A DNA stretch of 64,000 nucleotides from Paenibacillus allorhizosphaerae (GTDB lineage: Bacteria; Bacillota; Bacilli; Paenibacillales; NBRC-103111): assembly GCF_910594985.1 (NCBI RefSeq), contig NZ_CAJVCE010000002.1, forward strand, positions 1-64,000, written 5' to 3'. Below the pieces are notes generated by a model that made no database searches, had not been told where the DNA came from, and saw only the letters and a list, made by a program, of their open reading frames with translations. How positions within the stretch are numbered: the stretch's first letter is position 1; every line of letters starts with the position of its first letter. Made by a program: the position numbers and the translations under genes. Positions 1 to 6,859 of the stretch are shown piece by piece.

Positions 1-32
1 CTTAAAACTCTTAAGAATTGAGGATTTTCTCA

Positions 33-833
33 ATGAAGAAAATATTATTGAGGTATTTTCCTTTTTTATACAAGTTGAGAGTTCAGCAACTTATATTGAT
101 GAGACATCTTATGAATTTAAACCCCAAAATAAAATATGCACGTGGTAGAAAGCCTGATGAGTTTGATTTTGTTTGTAAGAAGCATAAATCCGTTTTAAGA
201 AGAGTCCTAGCTAATTCGGATCCAATATTACAAGAAAATAAAATAAAAAATATAAAAATTGCTCTTGAGCATATTGATGGGATAGTGATAAACCCAGGAG
301 AGACATTTTCTTTTTGGAAACGAATAGGTAAAACAACAAAAGCCAAGGGTTATATCGAAGGTTTAATGTTATCAAATGGAGCAGTTCGAACTGGTACAGG
401 AGGTGGACTATGCCAATTAGCCAATATGCTATTTTGGCTTGCTCTTCATACACCGCTTGAGATCAAAGAACGTCATCATCATAGCTTTGATATATTTCCT
501 GATGATAGAAGAGTTGTTCCTTTTGGGACAGGAACAAGCGTCTTTTATAATTATGTAGATTTGCAATTTTACAACCCAACAAACTATACGTTTCAATTTA
601 ATATATATTTATCTGATGAATTTCTGGAAGGAACGATAGTTTGTAACGCGGAATTGGAATTCATATACAAAGTGGAGGAAAAAAATCATCAGTTTTATCA
701 AAAAGAGAACAGGTGGTATAGAGGAAATGAAATATGGAGGATGGAAATAAGCAAGTATAATAACCAACTTGTTAATGAGGAATTAATAATTAAGAATAAT
801 TCAGAAGTTAAATACATGAAATCAAACGAATGA
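33..833 (+). CDS. VanW family protein
   Basis: A 266-residue protein of the VanW family, whose biochemical role is not established. The conserved core is visible: a GETFSFW segment near residue 90, the glycine-rich GTGGGLCQLAN segment near 120-131, and a histidine-rich HHHSFD segment near 139. No signal peptide is obvious; the N-terminus is basic and hydrophobic. I start at the ATG at 33 because GAGG lies 9 bases upstream; a TTG at 18 in the same frame has no such site. The gene is AT-rich compared with the core genes further on. The name comes from vancomycin-resistance clusters, but no vanHAX genes are nearby, so resistance should not be inferred. Confidence 0.85.
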   Translation: MKKILLRYFPFLYKLRVQQLILMRHLMNLNPKIKYARGRKPDEFDFVCKKHKSVLRRVLANSDPILQENKIKNIKIALEHIDGIVINPGETFSFWKRIGKTTKAKGYIEGLMLSNGAVRTGTGGGLCQLANMLFWLALHTPLEIKERHHHSFDIFPDDRRVVPFGTGTSVFYNYVDLQFYNPTNYTFQFNIYLSDEFLEGTIVCNAELEFIYKVEEKNHQFYQKENRWYRGNEIWRMEISKYNNQLVNEELIIKNNSEVKYMKSNE

Positions 834-924
834 ACTGAATCTTTGTTAGAAATTCAATGATGTAACCCATATATTTTCTAGTGATACAACCCAATGATTA
901 AATAAAATCTTGAAGGGATACAAA

Positions 925-1205
925 ATGACAATATTTGGTACAATTACAGCGATAGTTCTGGCAATTTAATTTCTATATTTCTCGGACCATATGGAATATT
1001 AGTTTTAATATCTGTAACCTTTGGATTAGTTTTAAGTACGCATTTGAGAAACAAAGAGATTTATTCTGATATACAGAGAATAAAAGAAAAGTTAGGCATT
1101 GTAGATAAAGACGATTTTAACATGAGTAATGAAGAGATTGAAGAAGAATTAAAACAGTATATTGAAACGGATGAAAAAGATAGTAAAACTAAGAAAGAGC
1201 AGTAG
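925..1205 (+). pseudogene. small membrane protein gene, apparently frameshifted
   Basis: An ATG at 925 with GAAGGG seven bases upstream opens a hydrophobic stretch (MTIFGTITAIVLAI) that hits a stop at 967-969. In the frame one base back, an open stretch continues to a stop at 1203-1205: a second hydrophobic segment (GILVLISVTFGLVL) and then a charged tail rich in E, K and D. Joined, they give a plausible one- or two-helix membrane protein of about 90 residues. A single lost base near 955-967 would explain the break, but a sequencing error is equally possible. No family was recognised. Confidence 0.5.
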
Positions 1206-1420
1206 AAAAATTTAATATCGTATGCATTCGCTTTTGCTCCTAGACTTGACATATGCGATTCGAGGATGTCCTGCTCAGGTGAACAATGTTGTGACAAGCC
1301 ATTCGAGTTCGTAAATATCAAGCACGTTAATTTGTGATCAGCTAAAGCTGTGATACGGGATTACTCTTAAAGATACCGTGAGTTCGTGACTAGAAAAATG
1401 TAAGCAAGAAGGAGCTCAAG

Positions 1421-2303
1421 ATGCTAACCGATACAAAGATCAAAGAACTGTTGAATACATCGAGTGAGAAGCTAAGTGCTTTGAGTGGCGGCAGAAATCA
1501 TTCGGTTTTTTTGTATCGTGAACGCGACGAACGACTTTGTATAAAATTGTTTCACTCCGTTAAAAGAAAGACAAACAAAAAATGAATGGATCGCATTAAA
1601 TGCTTTAAATGATTATACCGAGGGAATTACCCCGAGACCTCTACGTTTTATCGAAGAAATTGGTGATTGTTATATTATTGTTATGGAATATTTAAATGGT
1701 AGCAGATTATGTGACATTCAGAACATTACTACGATAGAACTATGCGCTTTAGCCAATGTATTGAAGACATTTAATTCGTTGCCCGTGAGAACATCGTCGT
1801 ATACATTACAACCGGTAATCTGCAACTCATCTTGTATGCTTTCAAAGGTCCGGGAGTTTTTTGGCAATCATGAGAATATAAGATTTCAACAGACTTCTGA
1901 AGCATGGGACTTAGCGAGAAATTGGGTATTTAGTAAAGAAGCAGAACACTTAAAGTATGCCGGGGAACAAGTATTTTCACGTGGCGATCCAAACTTAGCT
2001 AATTGCTTGTGGGATGGTAATACAGTGAGAGTCGTTGATTTTGAATATGCTGGAAGCACGGATAAAGCTTACGATTTAGTGGATTTCGTAGAACATGTGG
2101 ACTCTAGAAAGATTGGAGAAGACTCCTGGCGGTGGTTTATAGAGCAATTCGAATTATCTAAACGAGAAGTTGTTAGATTTGTAAATTCACGTAAACTTGC
2201 TTCACTATTTTGGCTTTGCAAATTTTGGCCTACGAGCGAAAGTGATGGAGATTATACTGCATTTAATAACCAATTCAATCGAGTACGAGCACTGTTTAAC
2301 TAA
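1421..2303 (+). pseudogene. aminoglycoside phosphotransferase-like (APH family) gene, frameshifted
   Basis: The ATG at 1421 has an AAGGAG site at 1408-1413. The first frame gives 54 residues, including the nucleotide-loop-like GGRNHSVFLY, and stops at 1583. The rest of the kinase is open one frame over from 1545 to 2303, starting TPLKERQTKNEWIAL. It contains the catalytic loop SRGDPNLAN and the metal-binding VVDFEYAG, so an indel between about 1545 and 1560 broke the gene. The catalytic loop has Arg where most APH enzymes have His before GD. The fold is that of APH and choline-kinase-like enzymes; the substrate cannot be read. An internal ATG at 1683 would give only the C-terminal lobe. Confidence 0.8.
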
Positions 2304-2565
2304 AGATGGTAAGACCAAAATCATTTTTACGCTACAGGCCCTGCGCACACTAGTATCGTCAAGGTAATCAAGAAGATTGCATCGGGTAGATAACTCTGCA
2401 ATGACGACAAATACTCTGTAGAATTATTCGACAACATGATCAATTGGCTAAGAAATAATAAACCCGAATAAATACATGCTCGTCCAACATTCGGATTGCC
2501 TTCTTTCATAGTGGTCATCTCTCGGATCGCGGCTCAGCATCCCCCGCAAGGAGGATTTTTTTCGG

Positions 2566-2851
2566 ATCAGCGGCTATCCTGACGGTACGATGCGGCCGGA
2601 TGCACCGATTACGCGCGTCGAAGGGGCGAAAGTGGTGAACCGGTTATTCGGCTACGAAGAACGATCCGCTACCGCTTTTGCTGATGTTTGCGATAGATGT
2701 GGTCATATCGGAGTCGGGTGTGAAGCTGCGCAATTCGGTCGTTACAGGCGACTTGAAGATCACCGGTTCGGTCGGGGCTGTTCTCCATTATCCTCGCGCG
2801 TTTACAGTACGTAGATTTTGCGATAAGCTGGGAATATTCAGGCAAGGCTGA
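2566..2851 (+). pseudogene. relic of an S-layer-homology (SLH) domain surface protein
   Basis: From 2566 one frame reads ISGYPDGTMRPDAPITR followed by VEGAKVVNRLFGYEE and FADV, a recognisable SLH repeat (GYPDGTFRPD...ITRAE...LNRLFG type). At about 2680 the sense switches by one base to a frame reading DVVISESGVKLRNSVVTGD, which resembles the beta-helix repeats that follow SLH domains in Paenibacillus surface proteins, ending at a stop at 2849. There is no start codon or ribosome site at the head, so this is a degraded fragment. Such proteins normally bind pyruvylated cell-wall polymer. Confidence 0.65.
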
Positions 2852-2935
2852 ATTACGAGATAAGATACGGATGATTTGATAGCGGAGCAAATCACGTATA
2901 ACAAATTTCGATTAACGGCCGAGAGCGGTGAGTAA

Positions 2936-3385
2936 TTGAAGAGCAATGGTCAGAAAACAATGCGCGGGCTTGTCTGGTTAATCTTTATTAGCTATAGTAG
3001 CTGTTTATTGTATTGGATGTTTTTGGGGTTTGGCAGAACAGTCCATGCTGAAATCCGATTTAACTACGTTCCCTTTAAAACAATACTGCATTTTATGAGT
3101 ACGATGAAACCGGGCAATGTAAAGATACCTATAATAAATTTAGCCGGGAATATCGGCGTGTTCATTCCTTTTGGAGTCATGCTACCCTATTTATTCGCGA
3201 GATTAAAAAGGCTATATTTGTTCTCATTGTGCTTTATAGGTTCGATCGTGATTCTGGAATTGTTGCAAGCGCTGCTTAAAATGGGCACAGCAGATGTAGA
3301 TGACGTTATATTTAACTTCATCGGCGGATTAATAGGTTATGGACTATTTGGTGCGCTTCGCATACGACAAAACAATTGGATGTGA
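2936..3385 (+). CDS. VanZ family membrane protein
   Basis: A 149-residue integral membrane protein of the VanZ family. Four hydrophobic segments lie near residues 10-28, 65-85, 95-112 and 125-143. Family marks include the NYVPFKTI motif after the first helix, NLAGNIGVFIPFG near 68-80, and the DVDDVIFNFIGGLIGY end. The start is a TTG at 2936 with GGTGAG just upstream; an ATG at 2960 lacks a good site. VanZ proteins are associated with teicoplanin resistance in Enterococcus, but the family is wide and its function here is unknown. A SLH relic lies upstream and non-coding sequence downstream, so it appears to stand alone. Confidence 0.85.
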   Translation: MKSNGQKTMRGLVWLIFISYSSCLLYWMFLGFGRTVHAEIRFNYVPFKTILHFMSTMKPGNVKIPIINLAGNIGVFIPFGVMLPYLFARLKRLYLFSLCFIGSIVILELLQALLKMGTADVDDVIFNFIGGLIGYGLFGALRIRQNNWM

Positions 3386-3664
3386 TGAATAAGCAAACCT
3401 GTATAACGATGCTGCAGTTTTTCGGATGGATCGAGGAGTCAGCCTCCGCCGAACATTGTGGAATCGGGCGACATCTCCGTAAGCATCAGATCGCGTACCG
3501 TTTACGGGCTCGCATGGGCGGTGCCAGTCTCCATTACATTGCCTAATCCGGAACAAAACCACAGATCAAAGTCTATACAATCGCAACGATAAGCAGATTT
3601 CTACGGTTAACCACGTTTATTTACAGCCTCCTCATATAAAGGGTTCACCTCATTTCTTAGAACA
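3386..3664. other. gap without a convincing gene
   Basis: No ORF with a start and ribosome site is seen on either strand. One frame (about 3405-3597) reads protein-like near 3454-3544 (segments VESGDISVSI and LAWAVPVSITLPNPE), but it has no start and I do not recognise a family. It may be another decayed gene end. Confidence 0.3.
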
Positions 3665-3724
3665 TTGCCGAATGCTTATAAACATGCGAATCCGATGATC
3701 CGATTGAATGGAGGGAAATCACTA

Positions 3725-4153
3725 TTGAAAATAAGAAATTCGGCCAAAGCACTAATCATCCAACATAATAAGTTACTTGTGACGAAGCTGCAGGATGAGA
3801 GCGGGATATTCTACTTATTGCCGGGCGGCGGACAAGAAGCGGGAGAGAAGCTCCAGGAGTGCTTAGTTAGAGAATGCATCGAGGAAACCGGATTTGTAAT
3901 CGAGGTTAAGGAGCTGCTCTTTGTCAGAGAATGCTTTGCAGATAAAGATATTCATAGAGTAGAATTTATTTTTAAAGGCGATATTGTACGGTACACGGAA
4001 GCTACAGTCATGGATCATAATCAATTGGGAATGGAATGGCTGGAACTTGATACGATTCTCGGCGCACCGCTGTATCCACGAGAACTTAGAACCATAATTG
4101 CAGCTTACATCATTGGTCATAAAGCGCAAATCTATTTGGGTGAAATACAATAG
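3725..4153 (+). CDS. Nudix hydrolase
   Basis: A 142-residue Nudix enzyme, expected to cleave a nucleoside diphosphate linked to another group with Mg2+. The Nudix box is complete: GGGQEAGEKLQECLVRE followed by CIEETGF, fitting GX5EX7REUXEEXGU. I start at the TTG at 3725 because GGAGGG (3710-3715) sits nine bases before it; an in-frame TTG at 3665 has no site. The substrate cannot be told from sequence. It is one of two Nudix genes in this 2-kb stretch; they are not close copies of each other. Confidence 0.85.
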   Translation: MKIRNSAKALIIQHNKLLVTKLQDESGIFYLLPGGGQEAGEKLQECLVRECIEETGFVIEVKELLFVRECFADKDIHRVEFIFKGDIVRYTEATVMDHNQLGMEWLELDTILGAPLYPRELRTIIAAYIIGHKAQIYLGEIQ

Positions 4154-4214
4154 GAATCGATATGTATTGATGCTGCGCGATTGTCTTCAGTTGTGAAGCT
4201 TCCAAAGATTCAAC

Positions 4215-4676
4215 TTATAAAATATGAATAATCATCGCGTTTTCATCACAATTTGAGAACTTTGAGCAATGCACGCAATCTTTCCAAACCTTTGGCATAG
4301 GGAGCTGTTTTTTATCAACAAGTTGGAAACCGCACTTTTGAAAAAAATCAACCTGATACGTTAAAGACAAAATGGTTTGAACTCCTAGAGACTTGGATTC
4401 ATTAATAACCGCAGTAACAAGATTTTTTCCAATCCCCATTCCGAAAAGCGTAGATGAAACGGTAAGGGAACGTACTTCCGCGAGATCCTTATCTAAAATA
4501 TGAAGACTTACCGTTCCAACGACTTCACCTTCTTGTTCCGCAACAAAGAAACACTGCAGATGTTCATATAATGAGCTGAGAGTTCGGTGGAGAAGCTTGC
4601 CTTCATCCGCGTAAGTACGGATAAGCTGGTACATTTTTTCAGTATCCTGCATAGTGGCTTTTCTTATTTGGTACAA
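4215..4676 (-). CDS. GNAT family N-acetyltransferase
   Basis: A 153-residue acetyltransferase of the GNAT fold. The acetyl-CoA loop is seen as FGMGIGKNLV, after a beta-strand reading AEVRSLTVSS. The tail has a cysteine cluster, KDCVHCSKFSNCDE, also seen in short ArgA-like N-acetyltransferases of Firmicutes, but arginine synthesis is not otherwise indicated here. The start is a TTG at 4676 behind an AGGGAGGTG site; a longer in-frame reading from 4745 is possible but has no site. The gene runs against its neighbours. Confidence 0.82.
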   Translation of the reverse strand: MYQIRKATMQDTEKMYQLIRTYADEGKLLHRTLSSLYEHLQCFFVAEQEGEVVGTVSLHILDKDLAEVRSLTVSSTLFGMGIGKNLVTAVINESKSLGVQTILSLTYQVDFFQKCGFQLVDKKQLPMPKVWKDCVHCSKFSNCDENAMIIHIL

Positions 4677-4874
4677 GTTAAACACCTCCCTCTTAAAAAA
4701 ACAGGATGGTATTAATATACATAAATGTGAATAAAAATACAACATGAAAAATCGCTCTATACTATCACGAGTCCTTCAAATATCGCCCGTAACCTCATAC
4801 CGCATTCGTTTTGCCGTTATAACCCAATGATTTGCATCTATTGCAATTAAATAATCCAAATACGGAGGATGTCT

Positions 4875-5363
4875 ATGAAATATCACCGCCATCTTGGAGT
4901 TTACGGAATATGTGTGAAGGATAGAAAATTGCTTGTCATTCATAAAAATGGAGGGCCATACACAGCAAGATATGATTTGCCGGGAGGCAGCATCGAGCCG
5001 AATGAAACGATATTGAACACACTGACCAGGGAATTTCTTGAGGAAACGGGCATACAAGTACGGATCGTTAATCATATTGGAACTAAAGATTTCGTCGTTC
5101 CATGGACGAGAACCGGGTTCGACCATACACATTGCCATAACATTGCCGTACTGTATGAGGTTGAATACATTGCGGGAGATATTCTACATTCACCCAATAT
5201 TGATGACTCGTTAGGAGCAGAATGGATAAATGTATCCGACATGAACGAGAGCAATGCTTCCCCGCTTGTATTGACGGCCAAAGAGTGGATGGAATCCGGG
5301 GCGTTGGATATAAGCACGAAAGTATACCGGGAATGGACGATAAAGCGTCTGGAGACATTTTAA
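4875..5363 (+). CDS. Nudix hydrolase
   Basis: A 162-residue Nudix protein. The box reads GGSIEPNETILNTLTREF then LEETGI, which keeps the catalytic REXXEEXG core. The N-terminus (YHRHLGVYGICVKDRKLLVI) is the usual first strand pair. GGAGG at 4864-4868 fits the ATG at 4875 (six bases); the ATG at 4869 is too close. A likely role is sanitation of a damaged or excess nucleotide, but the substrate is unknown. Confidence 0.85.
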   Translation: MKYHRHLGVYGICVKDRKLLVIHKNGGPYTARYDLPGGSIEPNETILNTLTREFLEETGIQVRIVNHIGTKDFVVPWTRTGFDHTHCHNIAVLYEVEYIAGDILHSPNIDDSLGAEWINVSDMNESNASPLVLTAKEWMESGALDISTKVYREWTIKRLETF

Positions 5364-5502
5364 TTGATTTTCAAGAATATTTGGGTGTGTGCATAAGGCC
5401 TGTTCCAGCACTCAAGCTATCTCCAAATTCATATAAATTCGAACGGCAGTTCGGTGGGCGAAAACGACTGGATGCAAAAAACGTTTCTAAATAAGCTGAT
5501 AA

Positions 5503-5661
5503 TATTTTCTTAAATTGATTTTGAGTAGGGATGCATGGAATCTGCGGTCGAGCTTTGATTCGAGCCGCTGGCTCGTGATGAGGCACAGCTTCGGCCGGTA
5601 CAGCAATGAGTATGAGGATGCATTTCCTATCATGCAAGCGAATATAAAAATGAGTTTATAA
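5503..5661 (+). pseudogene. possible C-terminal gene fragment
   Basis: Between 5503 and a stop at 5659-5661 one frame reads protein-like: DAWNLRSSFDSSRWLVMRHS followed by FGRYSNEYEDAFPIMQANIK. There is no ribosome site or convincing start, and the stretch upstream is non-coding. It looks like the end of a lost gene. I do not recognise the family. The rest of the 5364-5730 gap shows nothing else. Confidence 0.35.
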
Positions 5662-5730
5662 CCACGGGCGCATAACGGAGGCAATGCAGCAAGCGGGATA
5701 AAACCTATAAATCGAAAAGAGGACAACCCG

Positions 5731-6366
5731 ATGAAAACAAATCCATTTCAGCACCGAATCACCTCGGAACAGCAGCTTCGGGAGTTACTTGGCTATCCAA
5801 GCGAGTTGGTGGCAAACAAATCCATAACCCACATCGACGAGCACTGCCGAACATTTATCGCGCAATCGCCGATGGTATTTATAGCAACGTCGGATCGAAC
5901 AGGGGCATGCGATGTGTCCCCTCGAGGGGACGGCGCCGGGTTTGTGCACGTCGTTGACGACAACCATCTCGTAATTCCGGAACGTCCGGGCAATCGGCGG
6001 TTGGACTCATTAAGAAATATTTTATCGAATCCGAATATCGCGATCATTTTCTTGATCCCGGGCCTGGAAGAAACGCTTCGAATCAATGGGAAGGCCTGCA
6101 TTATTAACGATGATTCCTTATTGGACAAGATGAAGGCCCACGGCAAAGCACCGCTGCTCGGTCTCGGCGTGGAAGTGGAAGAGTGCTACATGCATTGTGC
6201 CAAAGCATTCAAAAGATCGAAACTGTGGGAGCACGATGCTTGGCCTGAACAAGCGCAACTTCCGGTTGTTGCCCGAATTTTGGCCGACCACGTCAAGATG
6301 CAAGGCGTAACGGCCGAAGATGTGGCCAAGTCGTTGAAAGAGAGCTACGAAAAGCGGCTGTATTGA
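5731..6366 (+). CDS. PPOX-class FMN-binding protein (pyridoxamine 5'-phosphate oxidase family)
   Basis: A 211-residue protein of the split-barrel flavin-binding fold. It has the family's FIATSDRTGACDVSPRGD near residues 50-67, where the SPRGD loop would meet the flavin phosphate, followed by VIPERPGNRRLDSLRNIL and a central NPNIAIIFLIPG strand. It resembles the subgroup of about 200 residues annotated as MSMEG_1061 or DR2398-like. The electron acceptor and substrate are unknown. The ATG at 5731 has AGAGGA ten bases upstream. A fragment of another gene follows immediately, suggesting a deletion at its 3' side. Confidence 0.8.
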   Translation: MKTNPFQHRITSEQQLRELLGYPSELVANKSITHIDEHCRTFIAQSPMVFIATSDRTGACDVSPRGDGAGFVHVVDDNHLVIPERPGNRRLDSLRNILSNPNIAIIFLIPGLEETLRINGKACIINDDSLLDKMKAHGKAPLLGLGVEVEECYMHCAKAFKRSKLWEHDAWPEQAQLPVVARILADHVKMQGVTAEDVAKSLKESYEKRLY

Positions 6367-6388
6367 AATACTTCAGCAAGCCGAACAA

Positions 6389-6859
6389 GTGACGGTATGC
6401 CATCCTTTAATGTCGCAATACGAATGGATCGTTTCCTCCCCGTACACCAGATCGTTACAGATGGCAGCGATCATCAATAAAAGCTGGGGGCTCCCAGTTA
6501 AAGTTGAATTTGATTTGCACGAATGGACACCCGATCAATGGCAAGCGTCTTCCGCCGAAGAAATTGCCGAACTGTATCATGACTATGTGAGGCATAAAGG
6601 CTGCTGTCCGCCAGGGGAGCAGAAGCTGTGGGAAACAAAAGATAGTTTAATGCAGCGGACAAGCAGCGTACTAAAAAAATATGTGGGCGCATTCAACCTC
6701 ATTGTCGTATATCACGGAATGGTCATCGCGTCGCCGTTACCATATTATTCCTGCGACCGGCAGGCCTTTCGCAACGTAAGCTGTTGTATAATGGAAGTAC
6801 GATTACATAGAGAAGAAGGGGGAGTCACGGGTGTCATCCGGCAACAGACAGAAAAATAG
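6389..6859 (+). pseudogene. histidine phosphatase family fragment, N-terminus missing
   Basis: The 156-residue reading has the middle and end of a phosphoglycerate-mutase-like histidine phosphatase: WIVSSPYTRSLQMA near residue 13, a substrate-loop region, and VVYHGMVIA near 108 carrying the second catalytic histidine. The first 30-odd residues with the RHG motif are absent. The same frame stays open back into the end of the PPOX gene (LQQAEQVTVCHP resembles the usual EGLQQAE helix), so the 5' part was probably lost by a deletion that fused the two genes. GTG at 6389 has no clear ribosome site. It overlaps the next gene by 29 bases. Confidence 0.65.

Noticed and set aside
18..35. TTG at 18 as the VanW start
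   Set aside because: The ribosome site GAGG follows it and fits the ATG at 33.
41..42. CRISPR array, tRNA or insertion sequence anywhere in the window
   Set aside because: I saw no regularly spaced repeats, no tRNA-like cloverleaf with CCA-side pairing, and no transposase or integrase motif.
1570..1590. Programmed frameshifting at the run of six A in the phosphotransferase gene
   Set aside because: The coding sense already switches frames near 1545-1560, upstream of the A run, so slipping there would not restore the protein.
2327..2518. Minus-strand open frame of 63 residues with a hydrophobic start
   Set aside because: It has no ribosome site and its residues match no pattern; it lies in non-coding, AT-rich sequence.
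1..3400. A glycopeptide-resistance cluster, suggested by VanW and VanZ relatives
   Set aside because: No VanH, VanA/B-type ligase, VanX or VanRS genes are present; both families are common outside resistance clusters.
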